NCBI RefSeq assembly: GCF_000342005.1
Contig: NZ_AOHO01000052.1
Coordinates: forward strand, 1-34,760
Source: Amycolatopsis decaplanina DSM 44594
GTDB taxonomy: Bacteria; Actinomycetota; Actinomycetes; Mycobacteriales; Pseudonocardiaceae
Reading direction: 5' to 3'
DNA: 34,760 nt
The notes beneath the pieces are model-generated. The model made no database searches. It had not been told where the DNA came from and saw nothing but the letters and a program-made list of their open reading frames with translations. Shown here piece by piece: positions 15,467 through 24,990 of this stretch. Made by a program: the position numbers and the translations under genes. Each line of letters begins with the position of its first letter. Position 1 is the stretch's first letter.

Positions 15467-17131
15467 CTACAGCGGGAGGTTTCCGTGTTTGCGCCGAGCC
15501 GGCTGCTGCCGCTTGTCCTTCAGCATCGCCAGTCCCGAGGCCACGGCGGACCTGGTTCGCGCCGGGTCGATGACGTCGTCCACCAGGCCGCGCTCGGCCG
15601 CGTAGTAGGGGTGGACCAGCTCGCCGAGGTACTCGTCCATCAAGGTCGTGCGCAGCGCCGCCGGGTCGGCGGAGCCGGCGAGTTCCTTGCGGAACAAGAC
15701 GTTCACCGCTCCCTCCGCCCCCATCACCGCGATCTCGTTGGTCGGCCACGCCAGCGACAGGTCGGTACCGATGGACCGCGAGTCCATCACGATGTACGCG
15801 CCGCCGTAGGCCTTGCGCACGATGACCTGGATCCGCGGCACAGTCGCCTCGCAATAGGCGTAGAGCAGCTTCGCGCCATGCCGGATCACCCCGGCGTACT
15901 CCTGGTCGGTGCCCGGCAGGAAACCCGGTACGTCGACGAGCGTGACCAGCGGGATTCCGAACGCGTCACAGAATCTGACGAACCGGGCGGCCTTCTGGGC
16001 CGCCTCGATGTCCAGTACCCCGGCCAGCACCAGGGGCTGGTTGCCGACCAGCCCGACGACCTCACCGTCGATGCGGGCGAACGCGCAGACGATGTTGGCC
16101 GCCCAGCTCTCGTGCAGTTCCAGGAACTCGCCGTCGTCGACCAGCTCGGTGATCACCGACCGCATGTCGTAGGGCTTGTTGGGCTCGGCCGGGACGATTT
16201 CGGCCAATCGCGGGCGGACATCGTGCCGCGCGTCCCGCGGCCGGCCGCGGGGCGGCAGGTCGAGGTTGTTCGCGGGCAGCATCGACACCAGATACCGCAC
16301 GTCGTCCAGGCAACTCTCCTCGTCGTCGTGTACGAAGGTGGCCACGCCGGATCGCTTTCCGTGAACGTCGGCGCCGCCGAGCTCGTCGTGGCCGACCTGC
16401 TCACCGGTCACCGCTTCGACCACGTCCGGACCGGTGAGATAGAGCTTCGCGGTGTCGCGGACCATGAACGTGAAGTCGGCCAGCGCGGGGGAATAAGCCG
16501 CCCCGCCGGCACACGGCCCGAGCACCACGTTGATCTGCGGGATGATCCCCGAGGCCGCCACATGCCTCCGGAAGATCCCGCCGTATCCGTCGAGCGCCAG
16601 CACGCCTTCCTGGATCCGTGCGCCGCCGCTGTCGTTGATCCCGATGATCGGCGAGCCGGTCGACAGGGCGAGATCCATGACCTTGTGGATCTTCGCGGCG
16701 TGCGCGGCGCCGAGCGAGCCACCGAAGATCGTGAAGTCCTGGGCGTACACGAACACCCGGCGGCCGTCGATGGTTCCCGAACCCGCGACCACACCGTCGG
16801 TGTGCGGCCGGTTCTCGCCGATTCTGAAACCGCTCGCGTGATTGCGCCGGTAGAGCTCGATCTCCGTGAACGAGCCGGGGTCGAGCAGCAGGCCGAGCCG
16901 TTCGCGTGCGGTGCGTTTACCGAGTTCGTGCTGCCGGTCCACCGCCTTCTCGTTGCCCGCTGTCGCCCGCTCGTGGAGTGCGTCGCGCTGCTCGCGCAGC
17001 AGGCTCATCGTCCGTTCGGGAGGTGGTGCCGGGGCGGGGCCGGGCCGAGCGCGCCGGTGCCCGTTGACCGGGCGCGGTGGATCCGGCCGATGGTGGGGCA
17101 CCGGGACGAAGTCGAATTCCGCCGTACTCAT
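15467..17131 (-). CDS. Acyl-CoA carboxylase beta subunit (carboxyltransferase, PccB-like)
   Basis: 554 residues. It carries the carboxyltransferase fold: the N-terminal half has GKRTARERLGLLLDPGSFTE, VFVYAQDFTIFGGSLG and GINDSGGARIQEGVLALDGY. The C-terminal half has LVTLVDVPGFLPGTDQEYAG and VRKAYGGAYIVMDS. The enzyme transfers carboxyl from biotin to acetyl- or propionyl-CoA, giving malonyl- or methylmalonyl-CoA. The residue after DVPGFLPG is D, which in characterised actinomycete subunits tends to go with propionyl-CoA preference, though I could not verify this. A proline-rich N-terminal extension of ~40 residues is unusual. No biotin-carrier alpha subunit lies nearby, so it must use one encoded elsewhere. 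Its ATG overlaps the upstream epimerase stop by 4 bp. It is the last gene of the pksE operon and may supply extender units. Confidence 0.93.
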   Translation of the reverse strand: MSTAEFDFVPVPHHRPDPPRPVNGHRRARPGPAPAPPPERTMSLLREQRDALHERATAGNEKAVDRQHELGKRTARERLGLLLDPGSFTEIELYRRNHASGFRIGENRPHTDGVVAGSGTIDGRRVFVYAQDFTIFGGSLGAAHAAKIHKVMDLALSTGSPIIGINDSGGARIQEGVLALDGYGGIFRRHVAASGIIPQINVVLGPCAGGAAYSPALADFTFMVRDTAKLYLTGPDVVEAVTGEQVGHDELGGADVHGKRSGVATFVHDDEESCLDDVRYLVSMLPANNLDLPPRGRPRDARHDVRPRLAEIVPAEPNKPYDMRSVITELVDDGEFLELHESWAANIVCAFARIDGEVVGLVGNQPLVLAGVLDIEAAQKAARFVRFCDAFGIPLVTLVDVPGFLPGTDQEYAGVIRHGAKLLYAYCEATVPRIQVIVRKAYGGAYIVMDSRSIGTDLSLAWPTNEIAVMGAEGAVNVLFRKELAGSADPAALRTTLMDEYLGELVHPYYAAERGLVDDVIDPARTRSAVASGLAMLKDKRQQPARRKHGNLPL

Positions 17132-18156
17132 GCCACCGCCTTCGCGATCCGGCCGGACTGCCGGTCGGCCAGCAGACCCCGCTCGTGTAACCAGCGCACC
17201 GTGTCGCGCATGGAATCGGCCACCGGCCGCGCGGTCACGCCCCCGGCAGGCGCCTCGGGCGCCACCCTGGTGGCGCAACCGCACAGGTAGATCGCGCCGT
17301 ACTCGGCCGGGATGTGCCACGGCCACACGCGCTGCAACGCGCTGGTCAGCCGTCCCACCGGCGTCATCGTCCTGGCGGGAAGGAAGATCGCGGGCAGGGC
17401 CCGGCCGGTCACCTCGCGCAGCGTCCGGACGTAGTCCCTGGTGGACAAATAGGTGCCCGGGCCGAAGAAGCGATTCCCCGAGAGGATGTCGGCGTCGATC
17501 AATCGCGCGTGCAGCCTCGCCGTGTCACGGACGTCTCCCACCGGGAACCCGCCGGAGGGCCAAATCGGCATGAGCCCGCGTAACGCGTTGCGCAGGCGGG
17601 CGTTCTGGTCGCCCAGACAGGGGTCGTGGGGTCCGATGAGCGCGGACGGATAGGTGATCACGACAGGCGCTCCTTCCCCCTGGTGCCGCCGCGCGATCTC
17701 CTCGGCGGCGGCTTTGCTCGCGAGGTAGGGCTCGCGTGCGGTACCGACCGGCGAGTCCGCCCGCAGCACGCCGGCCGCGGCGGGCAGCATGGCCGCGACG
17801 GTGGACACATGCACGATCCTGCCCACCCCCGCGCGCCGTGCCGCCCCGAGAACGACCTCGGTGCCGACCTCATTGGTACGCCGCATGATCCGTCTTCGCC
17901 TGCTGTCGAAGGAATACACGGCGGCCGCGTGCAGCACGGCGTCGGCGCCGCGCACCAGCGCGGCGACACCGCGTTCGCCGGTCACGTCCCCCGTGATCAC
18001 CTCCACCGCGCTCGCGTCGATGCCGAGCGGTGTCAGCGCTCTGTCCACGGCCGACTCGTCGCGGACGAGAAGGCGCACGGTGTGGCCCGCCCGGACGATC
18101 GCCGCCACCGAGTGGGCTCCGAGGAATCCGGTCGCGCCGGTCACGCTTACCAACAT
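17128..18156 (-). CDS. NAD(P)-dependent epimerase/reductase (extended SDR, DFR-like)
   Basis: 342 residues. The N-terminal Rossmann motif is VTGATGFLGAHSV (about 5-17), with a downstream VLHAAAVYSFDS block. The catalytic elements are the serine in VHVSTVAA and the Y-L-A-S-K motif (YxxxK). Overall it resembles dihydroflavonol-4-reductase and related steroid-dehydrogenase-like extended SDRs, which reduce ketones or oxidise alcohols on small carbon skeletons. The start at ATG 18156 has CGGAGA upstream; a GTG at 18174 is possible but has no ribosome site. It starts 21 bp after the flavin reductase gene, and its stop overlaps the carboxylase ATG. Such a gene is not part of the standard enediyne cassette, so it may be a tailoring enzyme. 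Confidence 0.88.
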   Translation of the reverse strand: MLVSVTGATGFLGAHSVAAIVRAGHTVRLLVRDESAVDRALTPLGIDASAVEVITGDVTGERGVAALVRGADAVLHAAAVYSFDSRRRRIMRRTNEVGTEVVLGAARRAGVGRIVHVSTVAAMLPAAAGVLRADSPVGTAREPYLASKAAAEEIARRHQGEGAPVVITYPSALIGPHDPCLGDQNARLRNALRGLMPIWPSGGFPVGDVRDTARLHARLIDADILSGNRFFGPGTYLSTRDYVRTLREVTGRALPAIFLPARTMTPVGRLTSALQRVWPWHIPAEYGAIYLCGCATRVAPEAPAGGVTARPVADSMRDTVRWLHERGLLADRQSGRIAKAVA

Positions 18157-18177
18157 CGAGCGTCTCCGTTTCACGGG

Positions 18178-18717
18178 TCAGGCCACCCTGTGGAAGGCGC
18201 CGCCGTAGAACACCAGCGCCTTCTGGTCGGGTATCCGCCGCGAATCGAGCACCCGGCCGAGGAAGATGGAGTGGTCGCCGCCCTCGTAGGACTCGGTCAG
18301 CTCGCATTCCAGCCAGGCGAGCGAACCGGACAACAGCGGAGCACCCGTGCGCCGGCCCGGCACCCAGTCCACCGTGTCGAACTGGGCCAGACCGTTCGGC
18401 CGGCTCCGGTCTGCGAAGTACCGCGCCAGATGTTCCTGATCGGCGCCCAGCATGGACACCGCGAACGTGCGTGAGGACACGATCGCGGCGTGCATCCGAG
18501 CCGTGCGGCTGATACAGCACAGCACCAGTGGCGGTTCGAGCGACACCGAGCTGAACGCGTTCGCGGTCATCCCGTGGCAGTGCTCGCCGGGAGCGGTCAC
18601 GACGGTGATCCCGGTGGCGAACTGGGCCATCGCCTCCCGCAGCGAAACCGGGGTCGGATCGGCTGCCGGTCGGAAACCGGCGGTGGGCAGCGGCACGGAA
18701 TGCCCGTTGCTGGTCAT
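18178..18717 (-). CDS. Flavin reductase (two-component monooxygenase type, SgcE6-like)
   Basis: 179 residues of the FMN-binding split-barrel fold. Visible blocks are FATGITVVTAPGEHCHGMTANAFSSVSLEPPLVL (about 33-66), SRTFAVSMLGADQEHLARYF and a C-terminal GGDHSIFLGRVLDSR with the usual HxxxxGxV element. These enzymes use NAD(P)H to supply free reduced FMN or FAD to partner monooxygenases. Nine-membered enediyne loci carry such a reductase (E6 in the C-1027 nomenclature). Its ribosome site GGAGG lies inside the last codons of the thioesterase gene, and the ATG is 1 bp after that gene's stop. No partner flavin monooxygenase is in the window, so its client is unknown. Confidence 0.92.
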   Translation of the reverse strand: MTSNGHSVPLPTAGFRPAADPTPVSLREAMAQFATGITVVTAPGEHCHGMTANAFSSVSLEPPLVLCCISRTARMHAAIVSSRTFAVSMLGADQEHLARYFADRSRPNGLAQFDTVDWVPGRRTGAPLLSGSLAWLECELTESYEGGDHSIFLGRVLDSRRIPDQKALVFYGGAFHRVA

Positions 18718-18718
18718 T

Positions 18719-19189
18719 TCATCCTCCTGCGGCTGTCATGATCGCCGCGCGAGCGGCGGCCGGCGATTCGGCGTACGGGGCGAGTGCCGCCCGCAGCTCC
18801 TCCGGCACTCTGGCCGGGCTGGTGTTGGCGTTGGGGCCGCGCATGCAGGCGACCCGCTGCCGTCCCTTGGCCACCACGAACTCGACGCCTTCCTTGAGGT
18901 GCACGTAGTCGAAGCTGAACTGGATCTGGGTCTGGGTCAGTTCCTCGAGCCGCATGCGCACCGACAGGTCGTCGAACGCGGTGATCTCGGCGTAGAACTC
19001 GCACTCGACCTTGAGCGTGAAGAGCTTCAGGTCGTCCTGGAGCTCGGCCAGCACGCCCGGCGCCCGCTCCCGCAGGAACATCTCCCGGCAACGCCCCTGC
19101 CAGCGGAGGTAGTTGACGTAGTACACATTGCCGACGATGTTCGTCTCCTCGAACCCGACGGTGTGCCGGATCTCGTAGTAGCCGGGCAT
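18719..19189 (-). CDS. Enediyne-type hot-dog thioesterase (TEBC / E10)
   Basis: 156 residues. The start of the 4-hydroxybenzoyl-CoA-thioesterase-like hot-dog fold is typical of the enediyne subfamily: YEIRHTVGFEETNIVGNVYY, then VNYLRWQGRCREMFLRERAP. The enzyme releases the polyene from the ACP of PksE as one of the five conserved cassette proteins. In this subfamily the usual acidic nucleophile is replaced, and release is thought to depend on a conserved arginine/glutamate set; R and E are present in the RWQGRCREMF block. The start at 19189 shares its A with the pksE stop (TGATG), so translation is coupled. The C-terminal tail AARAAIMTAAGG encodes the ribosome site for the flavin reductase. 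Confidence 0.96.
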   Translation of the reverse strand: MPGYYEIRHTVGFEETNIVGNVYYVNYLRWQGRCREMFLRERAPGVLAELQDDLKLFTLKVECEFYAEITAFDDLSVRMRLEELTQTQIQFSFDYVHLKEGVEFVVAKGRQRVACMRGPNANTSPARVPEELRAALAPYAESPAAARAAIMTAAGG

Positions 19190-22100
19190 CAGCGCCCCTC
19201 CTTGCCGGTCAGTACCGCGAACACGACCGGATCGGGTAAGTCCTCGATCCGGGTCACCCACGTGGCGATCACCGCGTCCCCGGCGGACAGGGACACCCAT
19301 CGGCCGGGGTGGACCTTGTCGACGGTGAGTGCCTGGGTCGTCGCGCCCGCCTTGCGCAGGCATTCCAAAGCGGCCCAGATCCGGGTGCCCGCCACCGCCT
19401 TCTCGTCGCCGAGCAGGTCCAGGACGGGCAGTTGCCGCTCGCCGAGCAATTCGGCCCAGTCCCGCTCGGAGCGGGCGACCGCCACCTCGACGTCACAGCC
19501 GAGCCGGCCGGTACCCGCCACGGCCAGCGTGAGGCCCGCGCCGTGCGCCGCGGATACGTCGGCGCCCTCCACCTCGGGCTTGCCATCGGGCCGGTAGCGT
19601 ACTGAGACCGGCCTGTTCAGCGCTCTGCTCAGGGCGAGCGCGGTCTGTGCGCGCCGTTCGGGGGCGGCCACCGTCTTCGGGTCGGGTTCGACCACGACCG
19701 CCCTGCTGCCACCGAGCACCCGCTCCAGCGAGCGCTCCAGGTATCCGCTCAGCATGGGCGCGACCCACGGGCCGGCCCCGTCGTTCTTGCGGACCGCCCG
19801 CAGCGTCAGGCCCTCCCAGCGCTCCAGCAACGTGCCGTCGGGTGTGGACAGATCGATGTCGTAGGTGTAGCTGTCGCCGTCCTGTACACGCTCCCTCGCG
19901 TCGAGCACGACGTAGTCGGGCACGTCGTCCGGCGGTGTGAGGTGGATCCGCTCGATCCGTTCGGGCAGCAGGGTGGCGTCCGGGACGCAACACTGCAGTG
20001 CGTGCATCGCCGTGTCCCGCGTCCCCGGATCGGCGAGCAGCATTTCCTGCGGCAGGAACGTGTCGAACCAGCCTGCCTGGTGACGGGCATCGATCTCCGC
20101 CACGGCGCGCCGCGCGCCGGCCAGCCGGTAGGCGAGCAGCCGCTGGAAACGCTTGCCCTGGAACATGATCCCGCCGTAGAGCTCGGCGGCGGGGTCCACC
20201 GGGATCGCGGGCAACCCGCTCGCGGCGGCCGCCGGTTCACCGGACAGGTCCGGGCGCGGCCAGCGCAGCGTCGCACGGAAGTGGTCGGCGCCGAAGCCGG
20301 TCTCCTCGCTGCGGATCACGACGTCGACGGTGTCGCCGTCGACGGCGAACGCGGCGAGGCGGATCGTGGTGGAGCTGTCCGGTCGCACCACGATGGGCCG
20401 GAGGAACTCGACGTTCTCCAGCACCGGGGGCCCGTCGTTTCCGGAGAGGGCGGCGGCGGCCTGTGCCATCGCCTCCATCCCGATCACCGCCGGGAACAAC
20501 AGGTCACCGTCGAGCAGGTGGTCGGCCAGGTAGGGGTCGCTGCTTTCGGACAGGGCGGCCTCGGTGATCAGCTCGACGCCCGGGTAGTGCACCAGAGCGT
20601 GGTCCAGGAAGCGTCGCAGGGGAAGCTCCGGACGCTGCAACGCCAGTGTCGGCAGCCCGCCGGTACGTCCGCTCACCACCACCACCGGACCCAGCTCCGG
20701 GTTGCCGAGCACCTGGCGCAGGACCGCGAGGCCGTTCTCCGTGGAGATGGGGGTGATGCCGTCCCGCTGGAGCGCCTCGACCACACCCAGCCGCTCGCCC
20801 ATGCCCGCACCGGACCAGACCGACCACTCCAGTGCGACCGCCCGCGCCCGCGGGTGTTCCGCCTGGAAACGAACGGTCAGCTCGCTCATCCAGTCGTTGG
20901 CGGTGGCGTAGTGCGCCTCGCCGCGCAGGCCTGCCCGGCCGATGATGCTGCCGAAGGTGACGAGCAGTTTGATCCGGTCCTGGTCGACGGCGGCCAGCAC
21001 CGCGCGCAGCCCGCCGATCTTGGGTGCCAGGGTCGCGCGGAACTTCTCCTCGGTGAGGCTGTACAGCGAGTCCGGCTCGTTGCGGCCCGCACCGTGCAGG
21101 ATCGCGGTCACCGGGCCCAGTTCCGCCTCGGCGGCCGTCACCGCGGCGGCGACCTGGGCGGCGGAGGTGACGTCGGCGCGCTGATAGGAGTACCGCACGC
21201 CGGCGGCCTCGAACCGCTCCAGGTTGGTCGCGAGCTCACTGTCTTCCGCCGGATCACCACGACCGAGCAGAGCGAGCCTCGCCCCCGAGTCCTTGGCGAT
21301 GACCAGCGCGCACTCCGCGGTGATTCCCTTGCCGCCACCGGTCACCAGCAGGACGTCGGTGTCGCCCAGGTTCGATGGCCCGTGGGCGAGCCGGGGTATC
21401 GGCCGCAGCACCGGGACCGACCGTGTTCCGCTCGCGTCGTAGCGCACCTCGGCGAAACCGGATGTGCCCGCGGTCTCGGACACGACCCGCGCCACAGCCA
21501 GCCGGACCTCGTCCGGCTCGATGGACAGGACGTCGGCGAGCTCCACGATCGTGGTGGGTGCCGAGGGGTCTTCCAGGTGCAACGTCTTGGCGAGGCCGGA
21601 GGCACCGAGTCCCTGCTGGACGACGACGAACCGGGTGCCGTTCCGCCGGGACATCGCGGTGCGGCCGGCGTCCAGGAACAGTCCGGCCTGCTGCTCGCCG
21701 CAGTCCGGCGGCAGGCACAGCAGTACTCCCTCGCCGAGGCCGGCGGTGGCCAGTGCCGCCCGCAGCGGCTCCGCCAGTGGGTGACCATCGGGTGCGAACA
21801 CCGCCCAGTCGTCGGTCGCCGCGTCGGCGCGCGGTTCGGCGACGGCACGCGGCTGCTCGGTCCAGGTGACCTCGAACGGGCGCACCCAGGACGCCACTCC
21901 CGGAGCCTCGCCCGATGGCTGACCGCCGTCGTGCGCCGTGTCCGCGAGCTGGTCGATGATCTCGGCCAATTCACCGAACCGTGCTGTGGCGAAGTTCGGT
22001 GTCGCGGTGAGCGGCGGCCTGCCGAGCTCGCGGGTGACCTCGTTGACGATCTGGCCGACGGTGATCGAACTCAGGTGCAGGTCGTCGAGTGGGTGGGTTT

Positions 22101-24990
22101 CCGGGCCGACGGCGTCCAGCGGCAGCTCGACCCGGTCGGCCGCCAGCCTGCGCAGCAATTCCAGGGTGGAGGTCCGCGTGGCCGCCCCGTCGGTCACGGT
22201 GCCCGCCGGGTTCCGCCCGTCGACGGCGTCGGCGGCGGCGAGCAGGTCCGCGCTGATGTCCGGGGCCGTTTCGCAGGGGCTGGCGAGAAAGCCGAACTCG
22301 GTGTCCGGCGGCAGCGGTTTCACCGCGCGTCCGGCGAAGAGGACAGTGGTGTCGATCGAGGCGCCTGCCGCATACGCGGCACCGACCACGGCCAGCAGCG
22401 GAGCCAGCGAGGTGTGGTCGGTGTCCGTCGACAACACCGGTGTGCCCGGGGAGATCCGGTCCAGAAGGCCGGCGAGGACCCGGCCGGGCCCGACCTCGAC
22501 CGCGAGATCCGCATCCTCGACGGCCTTGGCGGCGGCGGCGTGGAAACGCACCGGCTCGAGCACCTGCTCGCGGAGCAACCCGCGCAGGTCGGTGTCCGGG
22601 GCGAGTACGTCGCCGGTCACCGTGGACACGACGTTCTTGGTCAGCGGGCGGAAGCTGATCCCGGCGAGCCGCTCGGCCATGGCGCCGGCCGCCGGGGTGA
22701 CGAAGGGGGAGTGGAACGCGTGGGAGACGTTGATCCTGGTCGCGTTGATGCCCGCGGCGACCGCTTTCTTGCAGACCAGCTCGACCGCCTCCACCGCGCC
22801 CGAGATGACCGTCTGGTCGGGCCCGTTGTATCCGGCGATGACCACACCGAGCCCGTTGGCCAGTCGCAGTGCCGTCTCCGGGTCGGTGCCGAGGCCGGCC
22901 ATCGTGCCACCGCCACGGCTGGCGCCGGCCATGACCTTGCCGCGGATCGCCGCGAGTTCGAGCACCTTCTTCCCGTCCATCGCGCCACCCCAGGACAGCG
23001 CGGTGAGTTCACCGAGGCTGTGCCCGACGGCGGCGCTCGCCTCGATGCCGAGGCTGTCCAGTACCCGTAGCGCGGCCACCGATCCGGCCACGATCCGGGG
23101 CTGTGCGACCTCGGTGGCCACCTGGTCGCCGTGGGCGGGCACGCCCGCCTCGCGGAAGATGCTCTCGGCGATCGGGAACCGGCGCCGGATCGCGCCGACC
23201 GCGCCGCGACCGGAACCCTGACCGGGAAACAGGAAGGTGATCTTCGGTGCGGTGCCGCCCAGGCCCGCGAAGATCCCGTCGGTCGCGTTGAAGATCTTGG
23301 TCGCTCCCGAGTCGAGCAGTGTGCGAAGCCGGGCCAGCTTGCGGGCGGCTTCCTCCGGTCCGGTGGTGACGAGCGCCGCTCGCATGGGCTGACCGGACAG
23401 CGATCCCGCGAGTGTGAAGGCCAGGTCGGACAGTTCGGCGTAGGACAGCTTCGCGGTCAGCTCTTCGAGAACGGCGATCTTGTCACGCAGTCCGCCCGCG
23501 TCGGCCGCGTCCAGCAGCAGCACCTCGGCGTCCTGGCGGCCGCCGACGAGGTTCGTGGCGCGTTGCGGCAGCTCGGTGCGGCGCCGCACTCCGGGCGCCT
23601 GCTCGATCGCGATATGCGTGTTGATCCCGCCGAATCCCATGGCCGAGACACCGGCGCGGATCTGCTGGTTCCGCGGCCACAGGCCCGCGTCGGTGGGGAC
23701 GAACATCGTCGCGTCGTCCTCGAGCAGCAACGGGTGTGGGTCGAGCTGACCGGTGCCCGGCGGGATGACCTGGTTGTGCACCGAGAGCGCGGCCTTGATC
23801 AGCCCGGCGACTCCGGCCGCGGCCTTGGTGTGCCCGAAGTTGCCCTTGACCGAGCCGAGCGCGGCCTTGGGGGCCAAGGGGGCGGCGTCGCGGCGTGCCG
23901 ACGACAGCGCGGTGATCTCGGTGGCGTCGCCCAGCGCGGTTCCGGTGCCGTGGCCCTCGAAGTAGGAAACCGTCCCGACGTCGTAGCCCGCCCGGTCGTA
24001 GGCGCGGGAGATGGCCAGCCGGTGCCCGCTCGCCTCCGGGCGGGTGATGCCGCCCTTGCCGTCCGAAGAGACGCCCCAGCCGGTGATCGACGCGTAGATC
24101 TTCTTGCCGCGGGCGAGTGCGTCCTGCTCACGCATGAGCACCACGACGCCGGAGCCCTCGCCTGGCCAGAAGCCGTTGGAGTCCCGGTCGTACACCTTCA
24201 TCTCGCCTGTGGCCAGCGCACCGGTCTTGGCGAAACCGATCACCTCGAACGGGTCGATCGAGAGGTCCACGCCACCGGCGAGAGCGACGTCCAGATCACC
24301 TTCGATAAGGGATTTCGCCGCTGTGACAACGGAAAGCAGGGAGGAGGAACAGGCGCCGTCGACGGTGTACCCGCCGCCGGCGAGGTCGAAGTAGTTGCAG
24401 ATCCGGCCGGCGATGGTGTTGGCGAGCCCGCCGGCGAGGGTGTCCTCGTCGATCGGCGGGAACGGCGCCTTGTACTTCGGCTCGAGGCTCTGGAGGAACT
24501 CGGCTACCGAGCTGTCGTCCCAGCCCTTTTCGGCCAGTGCGGCGGCCACCGTCCGGCGCACGTAGGGCCAGCGCAGCCTCATCAGGTTGGCACGGGAGAA
24601 CTCACCGGTGAGGCTGTTGCCGATGACGACGCCGGTGGACTGCCTCGGCAGTCCCGCGCCGTCGGGGAAGCCGGCGTCGGCGAGCGCTTGGGCCGCGACG
24701 TCGAGGGCGAGCCAGTGGGTCATGTCGGTCGACCGGAACGTGCTGCCGGCGACCTTGTACTTCACCCGGTCGAACTCGAAATCACGCAGCACGGCGGCCT
24801 TGCCGGAATAGAAGCGATCCGGCGCCGCCGGATCGGCCGAGAAGTAGTCGGTGTGGTTCATCCGTTCGTCGGGGAGGCGGCGAAATGCCCGGCGACCTGC
24901 GAGAACGTTGTCCCACAATTCACCGGGCGAGCTCGCGTCCGGATAGCGCAGGCCGATGCCGACGATTGCTATTCGCGTGTTGCTCATCAT
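19189..24990 (-). CDS. pksE: Enediyne polyketide synthase PksE (KS-AT-ACP-KR-DH-PPTase)
   Basis: About 1933 residues, the normal size for iterative enediyne PKSs. KS (~1-450): C214 in DGACSSSL, H347 in EGHGTGT and H387 in GNFGHTK form an intact triad. AT (~540-860): FLFPGQGSGRG and S658 in GHSLGE. ACP (~935-1000): pantetheine serine S974 in DLHLSS, the enediyne variant of the motif. KR (~1200-1390): GGGKGIT and Y1361 in HYATAND. DH (~1430-1700): H1491 in DHLLDG. Integral phosphopantetheinyl transferase (~1770-1933): D1833 and E1835 in GCDVEV, then E1876 and K1880. All active sites are present. It makes a linear conjugated polyene while activating its own ACP. The start at 24990 follows GGAGGA; a second ATG is adjacent. 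First gene of a five-gene coupled operon. Confidence 0.98.
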   Translation of the reverse strand: MMSNTRIAIVGIGLRYPDASSPGELWDNVLAGRRAFRRLPDERMNHTDYFSADPAAPDRFYSGKAAVLRDFEFDRVKYKVAGSTFRSTDMTHWLALDVAAQALADAGFPDGAGLPRQSTGVVIGNSLTGEFSRANLMRLRWPYVRRTVAAALAEKGWDDSSVAEFLQSLEPKYKAPFPPIDEDTLAGGLANTIAGRICNYFDLAGGGYTVDGACSSSLLSVVTAAKSLIEGDLDVALAGGVDLSIDPFEVIGFAKTGALATGEMKVYDRDSNGFWPGEGSGVVVLMREQDALARGKKIYASITGWGVSSDGKGGITRPEASGHRLAISRAYDRAGYDVGTVSYFEGHGTGTALGDATEITALSSARRDAAPLAPKAALGSVKGNFGHTKAAAGVAGLIKAALSVHNQVIPPGTGQLDPHPLLLEDDATMFVPTDAGLWPRNQQIRAGVSAMGFGGINTHIAIEQAPGVRRRTELPQRATNLVGGRQDAEVLLLDAADAGGLRDKIAVLEELTAKLSYAELSDLAFTLAGSLSGQPMRAALVTTGPEEAARKLARLRTLLDSGATKIFNATDGIFAGLGGTAPKITFLFPGQGSGRGAVGAIRRRFPIAESIFREAGVPAHGDQVATEVAQPRIVAGSVAALRVLDSLGIEASAAVGHSLGELTALSWGGAMDGKKVLELAAIRGKVMAGASRGGGTMAGLGTDPETALRLANGLGVVIAGYNGPDQTVISGAVEAVELVCKKAVAAGINATRINVSHAFHSPFVTPAAGAMAERLAGISFRPLTKNVVSTVTGDVLAPDTDLRGLLREQVLEPVRFHAAAAKAVEDADLAVEVGPGRVLAGLLDRISPGTPVLSTDTDHTSLAPLLAVVGAAYAAGASIDTTVLFAGRAVKPLPPDTEFGFLASPCETAPDISADLLAAADAVDGRNPAGTVTDGAATRTSTLELLRRLAADRVELPLDAVGPETHPLDDLHLSSITVGQIVNEVTRELGRPPLTATPNFATARFGELAEIIDQLADTAHDGGQPSGEAPGVASWVRPFEVTWTEQPRAVAEPRADAATDDWAVFAPDGHPLAEPLRAALATAGLGEGVLLCLPPDCGEQQAGLFLDAGRTAMSRRNGTRFVVVQQGLGASGLAKTLHLEDPSAPTTIVELADVLSIEPDEVRLAVARVVSETAGTSGFAEVRYDASGTRSVPVLRPIPRLAHGPSNLGDTDVLLVTGGGKGITAECALVIAKDSGARLALLGRGDPAEDSELATNLERFEAAGVRYSYQRADVTSAAQVAAAVTAAEAELGPVTAILHGAGRNEPDSLYSLTEEKFRATLAPKIGGLRAVLAAVDQDRIKLLVTFGSIIGRAGLRGEAHYATANDWMSELTVRFQAEHPRARAVALEWSVWSGAGMGERLGVVEALQRDGITPISTENGLAVLRQVLGNPELGPVVVVSGRTGGLPTLALQRPELPLRRFLDHALVHYPGVELITEAALSESSDPYLADHLLDGDLLFPAVIGMEAMAQAAAALSGNDGPPVLENVEFLRPIVVRPDSSTTIRLAAFAVDGDTVDVVIRSEETGFGADHFRATLRWPRPDLSGEPAAAASGLPAIPVDPAAELYGGIMFQGKRFQRLLAYRLAGARRAVAEIDARHQAGWFDTFLPQEMLLADPGTRDTAMHALQCCVPDATLLPERIERIHLTPPDDVPDYVVLDARERVQDGDSYTYDIDLSTPDGTLLERWEGLTLRAVRKNDGAGPWVAPMLSGYLERSLERVLGGSRAVVVEPDPKTVAAPERRAQTALALSRALNRPVSVRYRPDGKPEVEGADVSAAHGAGLTLAVAGTGRLGCDVEVAVARSERDWAELLGERQLPVLDLLGDEKAVAGTRIWAALECLRKAGATTQALTVDKVHPGRWVSLSAGDAVIATWVTRIEDLPDPVVFAVLTGKEGR

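Noticed and set aside
19942..23070. A 1042-codon plus-strand open frame
   Set aside because: It lies wholly inside pksE on the other strand and reflects third-position GC bias. The product is Arg/Gly/His/Gln-rich with no recognisable domain.
19189..24990. PksE as an ordinary modular type I or polyunsaturated-fatty-acid synthase
   Set aside because: The domain order KS-AT-ACP-KR-DH-PPTase in one protein, the DLHLSS acyl-carrier motif and the neighbouring TEBC/UnbL/UnbV/UnbU genes are specific to enediyne synthases.
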